From Pseudomonas sp. Seg1 (GTDB lineage: Bacteria; Pseudomonadota; Gammaproteobacteria; Pseudomonadales; Pseudomonadaceae): a DNA stretch of 64,000 bases. Below the pieces are notes generated by a model. The model was not told the origin of the DNA, did not search any database, and saw only the letters and a program-made list of their open reading frames with translations. This document shows, in pieces, positions 26,394 to 34,964 of this stretch. Position 1 is the stretch's first letter, and each line of letters opens with the position of its first letter. The stretch is from NCBI RefSeq assembly GCF_018326005.1, contig NZ_AP021903.1:1490001-1554000 (forward strand), read 5' to 3'. The translations under genes were made by a program, and so were the position numbers.

Positions 26394-27161
26394 TTACGCT
26401 TCCCCCAGGTAGGCTTTGATCACTTCAGGATTGTCGCGGATCTGTTCCGGCGTGCCGTCGGCCAGAGGCGTGCCCTGGTTGATCACGACGATGTGGTCGG
26501 AAATGCTCATGACCAGTTTCATGTCGTGTTCGATCAGCAGCACGGTGACGTTGTGCTCTTCGCGCAACACGCTGATCAGCGCCTTGAGGTCTTCGGTTTC
26601 CTTCGGGTTCAGGCCGGCGGCCGGTTCGTCGAGCATGAGGATCCGCGGTCGGGTCATCATGCAGCGGGCGATTTCCAGGCGACGTTGCTGACCGTAGGCC
26701 AGGGTGCCGGCGGTACGGTTGGCGAACTCTTTGAGGTTGACCTTTTCCAGCCAGTACTCGGCAAATTCCATGGCCTCGCGCTCGCTTTTGCGGAACGCCG
26801 GGGTCTTGAACAGTCCGGACAGGAAGTTGGTGTTGAGGTGACGGTGTTGGGCGATCAGCAGGTTTTCGACCGCCGTCATGTCCTTGAACAACCGCACGTT
26901 CTGGAAGGTGCGCACCACGCCTTTGAGGGCGATCTTGTGCCCCGGCAAACCCTGAATCGGCTCGCCGTCCAACAGGATGCTGCCGCCCGAGGGCTGGTAG
27001 AAACCGGTCAGGCAGTTGAACACGGTGGTCTTGCCGGCGCCGTTCGGGCCGATCAGTGCAACCACCTGTTTTTCCTTCACGGTCAGGGCCACGCCGTTGA
27101 CCGCCAGCAAGCCGCCGAAGCGCATGCTCAAGTTTTCGACTTTAAGGATCTCGCGGCTCAT
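26394..27161 (-). CDS. livG: Branched-chain amino-acid ABC transporter ATP-binding protein LivG (BraF)
   Basis: 255 residues. Walker [10 protein letters not shown] (about 38-46), the [15 protein letters not shown] signature and [17 protein letters not shown]alker B; the longer ATPase of the pair. Its start overlaps the livM stop by 4 bases. Together with LivF it energises import through LivH and LivM. Confidence 0.96.
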   Translation of the reverse strand: MSREILKVENLSMRFGGLLAVNGVALTVKEKQVVALIGPNGAGKTTVFNCLTGFYQPSGGSILLDGEPIQGLPGHKIALKGVVRTFQNVRLFKDMTAVENLLIAQHRHLNTNFLSGLFKTPAFRKSEREAMEFAEYWLEKVNLKEFANRTAGTLAYGQQRRLEIARCMMTRPRILMLDEPAAGLNPKETEDLKALISVLREEHNVTVLLIEHDMKLVMSISDHIVVINQGTPLADGTPEQIRDNPEVIKAYLGEA

Positions 27162-28414
27162 TTTCGCAACTCCATGTGTGGGCGTTGCATCGGCAGCAGA
27201 CCTTGTGGACGCCAGATCATCATCAACACCATCAGGGCACCGAACATCAACATGCGGTACTCGCTGAACTCACGCATCATTTCCGGCAACAGAATCATCA
27301 CCACGGCCGCGAGAATCACGCCCAGTTGCGAGCCCATGCCACCCAACACGACGATGGCGAGGATGATCGCCGACTCGATGAAGGTGAACGATTCCGGGGT
27401 CACCAGACCCTGGCGGGCAGCAAAGAAGCTACCGGCGAAACCGGCGAAGGCAGCACCGAGGGTGAACGCGGACAGTTTGATGATCGTCGGGTTGAGACCG
27501 AGCGCACGGCAGGCGATTTCGTCTTCACGCAGCGCTTCCCACGCACGGCCGATCGGCATGCGCAGCAGGCGGTTGATGACGAACAGTGCTGCCAGCGCCA
27601 GCAACAGGGCAACGAGGTAGAGGAAGATCACCTTGTTGATCGAGTTGTATTGCAGGCCGAAATACTCGTGGAAGGTTTGCATGCCTTCCGCGGCTTTTCG
27701 TTCGAAGGTCAGACCGAAGAACGTCGGTTTCTCGATGTTGCTGATGCCGTTCGGGCCACCGGTGATATCGGTCAGGTTACGCAGGAACAGACGGATGATC
27801 TCGCCGAAGCCGAGGGTCACGATCGCCAGATAGTCACCGCGCAGACGCAACACCGGGAAACCCAGCAGGAAGCCGAAAGTCGCCGCCATCAGGCCGGCAA
27901 TCGGCAGGCAGATCCAGAAGCTCAGGCCGTAGTAGTGCGACAGCAGCGCGTAGCTGTAGGCGCCGACGGCATAGAAGCCGACGTAACCGAGGTCGAGCAG
28001 ACCGGCCAGACCGACGACGATGTTCAGGCCCAGGCCAAGCATCACGTAGATCAGGATCAGCGTTGCGATATCCACCGCGCCACGCGAGCCGAAGAACGGC
28101 CACACCAGCGCAATGAGGATCAGCGCAATGATGAAATAGCGCTGGGTGGTTGGCAGGGTCAGGAAGTTGCTGGCCTTGGCCGGGATCAGCGGCAGGCCCG
28201 GCGAGGAGTTCCACGCCTTGCTGATCTGCTGGTTGAACAGCACCCGCAGGAACATCAGCACCGAGCACACGGCGATGGTCGCCAGAATGGCCGGGCTGGT
28301 GCCGTGCACTTCGAGGTTGATGCCGACGATGGTCAGTTTCAGACCGAGTACCGGGTAGGCCACGGCCCACACCAGCAAGGCACTGAACAGTGCCTGTTTA
28401 AGATTCCTAGTCAT
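27158..28414 (-). CDS. livM: Branched-chain amino-acid ABC transporter permease LivM (BraE)
   Basis: 418 residues with about ten membrane helices and the permease signature [20 protein letters not shown] plus [22 protein letters not shown]. The N-terminal 90 residues carry the extra helices typical of the long LivM. Overlaps LivH and LivG by 4 bases at its two ends, so the operon is tightly coupled. Confidence 0.95.
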   Translation of the reverse strand: MTRNLKQALFSALLVWAVAYPVLGLKLTIVGINLEVHGTSPAILATIAVCSVLMFLRVLFNQQISKAWNSSPGLPLIPAKASNFLTLPTTQRYFIIALILIALVWPFFGSRGAVDIATLILIYVMLGLGLNIVVGLAGLLDLGYVGFYAVGAYSYALLSHYYGLSFWICLPIAGLMAATFGFLLGFPVLRLRGDYLAIVTLGFGEIIRLFLRNLTDITGGPNGISNIEKPTFFGLTFERKAAEGMQTFHEYFGLQYNSINKVIFLYLVALLLALAALFVINRLLRMPIGRAWEALREDEIACRALGLNPTIIKLSAFTLGAAFAGFAGSFFAARQGLVTPESFTFIESAIILAIVVLGGMGSQLGVILAAVVMILLPEMMREFSEYRMLMFGALMVLMMIWRPQGLLPMQRPHMELRK

Positions 28415-29334
28415 ACTTTCTCAACCTCCGGACGGCCCAGAATGCCGGTCGGACGGAACAACAGCACCAGAACCAACAAGCCGAAAGCCACGACGTCCTT
28501 GTACTGGTCGCCGAAGATATCGGCGCCAAAGGCTTCCGCCACCCCAAGCACCAGCCCGCCGAGCATGGCGCCGGGGATGCTGCCGATGCCGCCAAGTACC
28601 GCAGCGGTGAAGGCTTTGAGGCCGACCAGGAAACCGGCGTTCGGGTTGATCACGCCGTATTGCATGCTCAGCAGCACAGCGGCAACCGCTGCCAGCGCAG
28701 CACCAATGACGAAGGTCAGGGCGATGATGTTGTTGGTGTTGATGCCGAGCAGGTTGGCCATCTTGATGTCTTCGGCACAGGCGCGGCAGGCGCGGCCCAG
28801 GCGGGAGCGTGAGATGAACAGCGTGAGGCCGAGCATGGCGATCAGGGTCACCACGAACACCACGATCTGCATGTAGGAAATCAGCACTTCATGTGCGCCA
28901 CCTGGACCGAAGGCAATGTTGCCCGGAATCAGGTTGGGGATTGCTTTGTCCTTGGAGTCTTGCGCCAGCAGAACCGTGTTCTGCAGGAAGATCGACATAC
29001 CGATGGCGGAAATCAGCGGGATCAGACGGTTGCTGCCGCGCAACGGGCGGTAGGCAATGCGTTCGATGCTGTAACCGTAGGAACTGGTGACGACGATGCT
29101 GGCGATGAACGCCGCCGTCATCAACAGCGGGACACTGTCGAGTCCCATCATGGTCAGCCCGGCGATGGCGATGAACGCCACGTAGGAGCCGATCATGTAC
29201 ACCTCGCCGTGGGCGAAGTTGATCATTCCAATGATGCCGTAAACCATCGTGTAGCCGATGGCGATCAGGGCATACATGCTGCCAACGTTGAGGCCGTTAA
29301 CCAGCTGTTGGAAGAAGTGATAGATGTCAGGCAT
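28411..29334 (-). CDS. livH: Branched-chain amino-acid ABC transporter permease LivH (BraD)
   Basis: 307 residues, about eight membrane helices, with the family motif [30 protein letters not shown] (split: [26 protein letters not shown]) and [16 protein letters not shown], the coupling helix region. It is the first gene of livHMGF, 230 bp downstream of the binding-protein gene across a terminator-like hairpin. Confidence 0.96.
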   Translation of the reverse strand: MPDIYHFFQQLVNGLNVGSMYALIAIGYTMVYGIIGMINFAHGEVYMIGSYVAFIAIAGLTMMGLDSVPLLMTAAFIASIVVTSSYGYSIERIAYRPLRGSNRLIPLISAIGMSIFLQNTVLLAQDSKDKAIPNLIPGNIAFGPGGAHEVLISYMQIVVFVVTLIAMLGLTLFISRSRLGRACRACAEDIKMANLLGINTNNIIALTFVIGAALAAVAAVLLSMQYGVINPNAGFLVGLKAFTAAVLGGIGSIPGAMLGGLVLGVAEAFGADIFGDQYKDVVAFGLLVLVLLFRPTGILGRPEVEKV

Positions 29335-29512
29335 TACAGCGCTCCTAAAAACCTGATACGCATTTCACTGGTGGAGTCATTTTCCCGCCCGGCCCCGTGG
29401 ATCTATATCCACTTCGAATCCGGGGTTTGCCAGCGAACCGCTGATGACGGTTTTGAGATTTTCAGGTGGGGAGACTGGCGGATCACGCCAGCGCGGCCCT
29501 TACATTCGTAAA

Positions 29513-29542
29513 ACAAAGCCCACGGCACGCCGTGGGCTTTAT
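29513..29542 (-). terminator. Attenuating terminator between braC and livH
   Basis: AAAGCCCACGGC/GCCGTGGGCTTT, a 12-bp stem with loop AC, with a T-rich tail on the minus strand. It lies in the 230-bp gap after the binding-protein gene. This is the usual arrangement for making more binding protein than permease. Confidence 0.88.
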
Positions 29543-29564
29543 TGGCAGTCAGTCCGGCCGTGCC

Positions 29565-30692
29565 TTACTGAGGCGACACTTCGGTTTTCGGTTTGCCGTT
29601 GTGCCACTCGTAGACCACGAATTTGAAGTCTTTCAAGTCGCCCTTGGCGTCGAAGCTCAGGTCACCAGTCGGGGTTTTGAAGGTACCGGCGTGGATGGCT
29701 TCAGCCACTTTGGCCGCGTCTTCGGACTTGGCTGCCTTGATGCCTTCGGCAATCACTTCAACCGCCGAGTAGGACGGGAACACGAACGGGCCGCTCGGGT
29801 CTTCCTTCTTCGCTTTGAAAGCATCGGCCAGGGCGATGTTGGCAGGGTCCTGGTCGAAGGATTTCGGCAGGGTTACCAGCAGGCCTTCGGCAGCGTCTTT
29901 GGCGATCTGGGTGATCGAGTCGTTGCCCACGCCTTCTGGGCCCATGAACTTGGCTTTCAGGCCTTTTTCCTGGGCTTGACGCAGGATCAGACCCAGCTCC
30001 GGGTGGTAGCCGCCGTAGTAAACGAAGTCGACGTTGGCTTGCTTGAGTTTGGCAATGATCGCCGAGAAGTCTTTGTCGCCGGCGTTAACGCCTTCGAACA
30101 CGGCAACTTTGGTGCCTTTCTTCTCAAGGGTCGATTTCACGGCGGTGGCGATGCCTTCACCGTACTGCTGCTTGTCGTGCAGGACGCCGACGATTTTCGG
30201 TTTGACGTGATCGGCAATGTAGTTACCGGCGGCAGGACCCTGGGCGCTGTCCAGACCGATAGTACGGAAGATCATTTTGTAACCACGGGCGGTGATGTCC
30301 GGGCTGGTGGCAGCCGGGGTGATCATGATCACGCCTTCGTCTTCGTAGATGTCCGAAGCAGGTTGAGTGGAGCTGGAGCACAGGTGACCGACCACGAACT
30401 TGACGCCGTCGTTGACGACCTTGTTCGCGACCGCTACGGCTTGTTTCGGATCGCAGGCATCGTCGTATTCAACGGCTTCGAGCTTCTTGCCGTCCACGCC
30501 GCCCTTGGCGTTGATTTGTTCGATGGCCATTTTCGCGCCACTGAACTGCATGTCGCCGTACTGGGCTACAGGACCGGTTTTAGGGCCGGCGATACCGATT
30601 TTGATGGTGTCAGCTGCGAACGAATGGCCGGCAACCCCGGCCAGAACCATAGCGGCAAACAGTTTGGAAATCTGCTTAGTAGCCTTAGTCAT
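29565..30692 (-). CDS. braC: Branched-chain amino-acid binding protein BraC/LivK
   Basis: 375 residues with a Sec signal peptide (MTKATKQISKLFAAMVLAGVAGHSFA). Type I periplasmic binding fold with IKIGIAGPKTGPVAQYGDM, EYDDACDPKQAVAVANKVVNDG, VGHLCSSSTQPASDIYEDEG and GYHPELGLILRQA. Binds leucine, isoleucine, valine and alanine in the periplasm for LivHMGF. It lies upstream of livHMGF on the same strand. A 16-bp perfect palindrome lies about 100 bp before its start. Confidence 0.97.
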   Translation of the reverse strand: MTKATKQISKLFAAMVLAGVAGHSFAADTIKIGIAGPKTGPVAQYGDMQFSGAKMAIEQINAKGGVDGKKLEAVEYDDACDPKQAVAVANKVVNDGVKFVVGHLCSSSTQPASDIYEDEGVIMITPAATSPDITARGYKMIFRTIGLDSAQGPAAGNYIADHVKPKIVGVLHDKQQYGEGIATAVKSTLEKKGTKVAVFEGVNAGDKDFSAIIAKLKQANVDFVYYGGYHPELGLILRQAQEKGLKAKFMGPEGVGNDSITQIAKDAAEGLLVTLPKSFDQDPANIALADAFKAKKEDPSGPFVFPSYSAVEVIAEGIKAAKSEDAAKVAEAIHAGTFKTPTGDLSFDAKGDLKDFKFVVYEWHNGKPKTEVSPQ

Positions 30693-31044
30693 AGTGCTCC
30701 ACTCTTACTGTTGTAATTTTTTTGAGTTCTGGCGCCGTAGCAGCAGAACCGGGTCAGATATCTTTGCGATACCCTCCGGAAATGCCCCCGGCAACTGTAC
30801 CGGTACAGTGTAGAGCGCCGGTTGTTGGCCTGGGAAGCGGGCGCCGAGGGGCAAAACTTGGGGGTGTCGCATTTTTGAATGAAAAAGACAGAATTGCGGC
30901 GGGGCGTTCGTGGGCATATATCCCAATCATCAGCATTCCCTGGCGTTCCTGCTCTTTTCGTTCGGTGCAGCCATTTGCAACCGGGTTTTTCTGGCGGACC
31001 ACCGACGTTATCATTCGCGTCGATTTCTTTTCCGGACAGTTCCC
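30693..31044. other. Divergent promoter region between braC and DUF2288 gene
   Basis: 352 bp without a gene. It contains the perfect 16-bp palindrome ACTGTACCGGTACAGT at 30794-30809 and an AT-rich stretch at 30710-30725 just before braC, and an A/T-rich tract near 31000-31040. No further feature is recognisable. Confidence 0.6.
30794..30809. promoter_or_regulatory. Perfect 16-bp palindrome, candidate operator of braC
   Basis: ACTGTACCGGTACAGT reads the same on both strands. It lies 102 bp upstream of the braC ATG and 236 bp upstream of the DUF2288 ATG. It differs from the LexA box (CTGT-N8-ACAG), having only six bases between the half sites. The protein that binds it is not known to me. Confidence 0.4.
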
Positions 31045-31350
31045 ATGAATCAAGAACCTAGCACCCTCTATGCCAAGCTGCTCGGCGAGACCGCATCTAT
31101 TACCTGGAAAGAGTTGGAGCCGTTCTTCGCCAGGGGTGCCCTATTGTGGGTCGACCCTGCGCTGGATTTGATCGCCGCTGCCGAGGCCGTGGCGTCGGAT
31201 GAAGGCGAGAAAGTCGCTGCCTGGCTGGCCGAAGACAAGGTCGCCAAGCTGTCTGAAACGCGGGCGCTGGATATTTTCGAGCGCGATCCACAGCTGTGGG
31301 CGGTGGTGGTGAGTCCGTGGATTTTGATCCAGGAAAGGGCGGCGGTCTGA
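31045..31350 (+). CDS. DUF2288 domain protein
   Basis: 101 residues starting MNQEPSTLYAKLLGETASITW, the complete DUF2288 pattern (WKELEPFFARGALLWVDPALDLIAAAEA split around ARG). Small cytoplasmic protein common in gammaproteobacteria, function unknown. Divergent from braC. Start chosen for the conserved N-terminus; the longer frame from 30910 is upstream of it. Confidence 0.88.
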   Translation: MNQEPSTLYAKLLGETASITWKELEPFFARGALLWVDPALDLIAAAEAVASDEGEKVAAWLAEDKVAKLSETRALDIFERDPQLWAVVVSPWILIQERAAV

Positions 31351-31560
31351 ATGCCTGCACTGATGTAGTGCATGCCAGCATCGTTGAAAAGTGTGTAGCC
31401 GAGTAGCGTGATGGCACGTTGCCGTAGAGAAACACCACAAGCGAGGGTGGCATCACGGTGACGTAAACGTAACGGGAACAGTTTAGTAAGCAGCCTAACG
31501 GCTGCTTAATTGTTTCTGGATATTGGAAAAGCTGAAATCTTCAGGGAATCTGAGGGCCCA

Positions 31561-31650
31561 ATCGCTGGCAAGCCAGCTCCCACAAGGTTTGCGGTGAACA
31601 CCAATATTGTGAACACCCGAAAACCTGTGGGAGCTGGCTTGCCAGCGATT
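31561..31650. repeat. REP pair (GTGGGAGCTGGCTTGCCAGCGAT family)
   Basis: ATCGCTGGCAAGCCAGCTCC at the left, its complement at 31625-31650, about 35 bp apart with TTGCGGTGAACACC in the loop, between convergent genes DUF2288 and the tubulin-like gene. Confidence 0.92.
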
Positions 31651-31669
31651 GGGGCGACCCGGTCTGTGA

Positions 31670-33871
31670 TCAGACCGAGAACGACTTGCCGGTATGGTTA
31701 TTGAGGGAAATAACCTTGGTCTTGCCAATCCGGTGACGGTAGATCTCGCGCAGGTACTTGATCGCTTTCTTCACGCAATCGCGCGACAGGCGAATGTCAT
31801 TGATCGAGACAAACTTGTCTTTGTCGTTGATCAGCTCGCGATACTTCTTCTCGTACATCGGCTTGATCGCGTACCAGTTGGTGTCGAGGATCTTCGCCGG
31901 GTTCTCGAATTCGTTGAGCAAGTCATCGATGCGGTCTTCGTCGAATTCCTCGTTGATGATGAAGTCGAGAATCGAGTTATCCAGCGTCTCGTCGAACCGG
32001 TACGGGTTCTTCGCGAAGCAACGCTTGATGAACGCCACGATCAGGGTCAGGAAGTCGTCCGACAGGCACGGGCTCTTGGCGATCAGGGTGGTCAGCGACA
32101 GGTTGGCCGAAGCACCGATCACCAACGCATAACGCTTGAGCGTGGTGTTGGGGAACAGGCTGTTGAGGTGGGTCTTCAACCGGTTCAGGTCCATGTACGA
32201 CAGCTTGTAGTCTTTCGGCAGCGAGACGATCGAGACCACCGACGAGCAGTTCTTGAAGAAGTGCAGGTCGTGCAGCGCCGCAGCGTCGTAGCCGGAGTTC
32301 TTGTACTGCTCCAGCGAGGCGCGATAGCGCTTGGACTCGATCGGCAGCAGGCTGATGCCTTCGATCGCCTGGGTGACCTTGTTGAAGTGCGGCAGGTCGA
32401 TCGAGCGGAAAAACAGATCGTCGATGTTCAGGCGCTGCGGCTCTTTATCGAACACCTTGAACTTGTCGCTGCTCGGCGGCGGCGTTTCCGGCACCACCGA
32501 TTCGGCGTAGGCAATCGCCACCGGGCCGGCCAGACTCATGAACAGGTCGTTGGCATCCAGGCGAATGGTTTCGCCGATGTCGATGCCGGCACGACGGAAG
32601 TAGTTCTGGTCGTAGTCAGTGGTGACGGCCTGCGCGGTCAGAATGTTGAAGATCTGCTGCGAGATGTACTGGTTGGCGTGCTTTTCCATCGCATTGACAT
32701 CAATGTTCTGGATGTTGCCGTCATCGCTCTCTTCGGCGTATCGCATGATGTCGTTGGAAATCAGCATCATCGCGTTCCATGGGCGGATACGGCCCATGAC
32801 GCTGGCTTCGCTGCTGTCTTCGTTGGCGAAGTTGTAGGAGAAATCCCATTCTTCCGAGAGGTATTTGCACAGCAGGCGACCGGCGTTGATGTGCAGCGCC
32901 TCGGACATTTCGCTGCGGTGGTCGGAAATGTTCGGCAGCACGCAGATGCCGCTGGTGAAGATCGGCTCGAACACGAACGAATGACCGCTCTTGCCGTCAT
33001 GCTCGTCCATCGGCTTGGTGTCGAACGTCTTGTTCATGTACGAGTGCTGCTGGGCCAGGCCGAATTCCGAGGCCATGCCGGAACCGGTACCGCCGCCGGC
33101 ACTGAAGATCGAGAAATACAGGCGCGACTGGTTGGCCTTGATGCCGCAGCTGTCGATCAGGTACGAGTGAATCATTTTCCAGTCTGGGCTGGAGAAACGC
33201 TGGGTGTCCTTGTTGAGGATGATCTTCGCCAGATACTGGCCGAGGATCGGCGCGTTACCGGCGCCACCGGCGTGGACTTCGGACAAGTCCATGATCTTCA
33301 TTTTGCTGTAGTCGCGCAGGAAGCCGCTTTTCTCGCCCTTGCGCGAGAAACGGATGCGCCCGGCGATGTCCTTGTCGAGGTCGCCGAGCATCACCAGCGG
33401 CTCTACCAGAAACACCGGTTTGGTGGATTTGTTCGGGCCGATACGCAGGTTGTTCTTGATCCACTGGGCCGGGCTGTAGCCCTTTTCGGCGTAGCGTTTG
33501 TCCGGCGACAGGCGATCTTCGTTGTTGAATTCGTTGAGGTAGAACTTGCGCGCGTTGTACACCAGCTCCGCGACGTCGAGGGCGATGTTGGAGCCGCAGC
33601 GACCGAGGCCGATCAGGCACACCGAGGGGAATTCCTGATCGTTGTGCTGTTCGTTGTCGCCTTCCAGGTGCGGCGGACGCGGGAACACCAGATCACGCAG
33701 GCCATCGAGGTTGTCGAGGATACGGTCGGTATTGGTTTCGGTGAAGTACAGGTATTGCTGAGTTGACAGCGGGCGCGACGGGACCAATGGCTTCGACGAT
33801 GACGGGCTGTTCGCCGCGGGGCTCAAGGTCAGATCGGATACCGCGGTGGCGGGATTGTTTTTAGAAGTCAT
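31670..33871 (-). CDS. Tubulin/FtsZ-like GTPase of unknown function
   Basis: 733 residues, cytoplasmic. After a Ser/Pro-rich 40-residue leader, VCLIGLGRCGSN (85-95) looks like the T1 nucleotide loop of FtsZ (G-x-G-x-x-G-x-N), and FSAGGGTGSGMASEFG (256-271) is a perfect tubulin/FtsZ signature GGGTGSG (T4). HAGGAGNAP (200-208) could be a T3-type loop. The C-terminal 350 residues are mostly helical and charged with no match I recognise; no C-terminal FtsZ tail is seen. The length is almost twice that of FtsZ. Tubulin-like proteins of this kind (Tubulin_2, FtsZl) exist in diverse bacteria, and some have been proposed to act in membrane remodelling. No RNA, toxin or phage partner is next to it. 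Confidence 0.75.
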   Translation of the reverse strand: MTSKNNPATAVSDLTLSPAANSPSSSKPLVPSRPLSTQQYLYFTETNTDRILDNLDGLRDLVFPRPPHLEGDNEQHNDQEFPSVCLIGLGRCGSNIALDVAELVYNARKFYLNEFNNEDRLSPDKRYAEKGYSPAQWIKNNLRIGPNKSTKPVFLVEPLVMLGDLDKDIAGRIRFSRKGEKSGFLRDYSKMKIMDLSEVHAGGAGNAPILGQYLAKIILNKDTQRFSSPDWKMIHSYLIDSCGIKANQSRLYFSIFSAGGGTGSGMASEFGLAQQHSYMNKTFDTKPMDEHDGKSGHSFVFEPIFTSGICVLPNISDHRSEMSEALHINAGRLLCKYLSEEWDFSYNFANEDSSEASVMGRIRPWNAMMLISNDIMRYAEESDDGNIQNIDVNAMEKHANQYISQQIFNILTAQAVTTDYDQNYFRRAGIDIGETIRLDANDLFMSLAGPVAIAYAESVVPETPPPSSDKFKVFDKEPQRLNIDDLFFRSIDLPHFNKVTQAIEGISLLPIESKRYRASLEQYKNSGYDAAALHDLHFFKNCSSVVSIVSLPKDYKLSYMDLNRLKTHLNSLFPNTTLKRYALVIGASANLSLTTLIAKSPCLSDDFLTLIVAFIKRCFAKNPYRFDETLDNSILDFIINEEFDEDRIDDLLNEFENPAKILDTNWYAIKPMYEKKYRELINDKDKFVSINDIRLSRDCVKKAIKYLREIYRHRIGKTKVISLNNHTGKSFSV

Positions 33872-34067
33872 TGTGCGCCATATGCCTGGACTGGTTGGCT
33901 CGCGGGCCAGTTGCCTGCGAACCTCACGGAATAAGATCTCGCGTCTTTTTTTGCGCGAATTGAGCCCGAGCGTCAGGGACTTGGCCTGACTGTCGCTTGG
34001 GGGAATCCTTTCCTGATCGTTGATGAATCGGCCATTATTCGGCGATCTTTAATCAAAAGGAGGCTAA

Positions 34068-34964
34068 ATGATGTCAACGCTACCTTCGTTGGGGTTCGCC
34101 GGAATCGGTCTGATGGGCCTGCCAATGTGCCGGCGTCTGCTGGCAGCGGGTTATCCGCTGGCGGTGTGGAACCGTAACCCGGCCAAGTGCGCGCCACTGG
34201 TCGAGGCTGGTGCCCGGCAGGTAGCGAGCCCCGCAGAACTGTGCGCACACGCCGACGTGGTGATGTTGTGTCTGGCCGATACGGCGGTGGTGCGCGAAGT
34301 CGTGTTTGGCCCGGCCGGTGTCGCCGAAGGAGCGAAAAAAAGCCAGTTGTTGGTAGATTTTTCCAGCCTTGAGCCGACGGCGACGCGTGAAATGGCCGCG
34401 CAGTTGCTGGAGCAAACCGGCATGGCCTGGCTGGATTCACCGGTATCCGGCGGCGTGGTCGGGGCCGAGGCCGGTAGCCTGGCAATCATGGTCGGTGGCG
34501 AGGTGGCAGACGTTGAGCGGGTGCGCCCGGTGTTGCTCAATCTGGGACAGCGCGTCACGCACATGGGCGGCGTTGGCGCGGGTCAGGTGACCAAGGCCTG
34601 CAATCAGATGATCGTCGCCTGCAATGCGCTGGTGATTGCTGAGGTGGTGGCGTTGGCCGAGCAGGCGGGCGTCGATGCCAGCCTGATTGCCGAGGCGTTG
34701 GCCGGTGGTTTTGCCGACTCCAAACCGTTGCAGATCCTCGCTCCGCAAATGGCCGAAAGCCGTTTCGAACCGATCAAATGGCACGTGCGCACGCTGCTCA
34801 AAGATCTCGATACGGCGGTGAAGTTCTCTCGCGAACAAGGCTCGGCCACGCCGATCAGCGGATTGGCCGCACAACTGATGCGCCTGCATGGGGCGCAAGG
34901 CTTTTTGGCGCAGGATCCAGCGACACTGGTGCAAATGTACCGCGCGCCAGAATCAACGGATTGA
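34068..34964 (+). CDS. NAD(P)-dependent beta-hydroxyacid dehydrogenase (GarR/MmsB-like)
   Basis: 298 residues with a strong ribosome site AAAAGGAGG. Rossmann motif GFAGIGLMGLPMCRRLLAAGYPLAVWNRNP (split: GIGLMGLPM), then DSPVSGGVVGAEAGSL with the substrate-binding SGG, and GQVTKACNQMIVACN, the catalytic-Lys helix (K in VTKACNQ). Members include tartronate semialdehyde reductase, 3-hydroxyisobutyrate dehydrogenase and 6-phosphogluconate-like enzymes. The specific substrate cannot be decided. Its 3' end overlaps the neighbouring gene on the other strand by 110 bases. Confidence 0.92.
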   Translation: MMSTLPSLGFAGIGLMGLPMCRRLLAAGYPLAVWNRNPAKCAPLVEAGARQVASPAELCAHADVVMLCLADTAVVREVVFGPAGVAEGAKKSQLLVDFSSLEPTATREMAAQLLEQTGMAWLDSPVSGGVVGAEAGSLAIMVGGEVADVERVRPVLLNLGQRVTHMGGVGAGQVTKACNQMIVACNALVIAEVVALAEQAGVDASLIAEALAGGFADSKPLQILAPQMAESRFEPIKWHVRTLLKDLDTAVKFSREQGSATPISGLAAQLMRLHGAQGFLAQDPATLVQMYRAPESTD

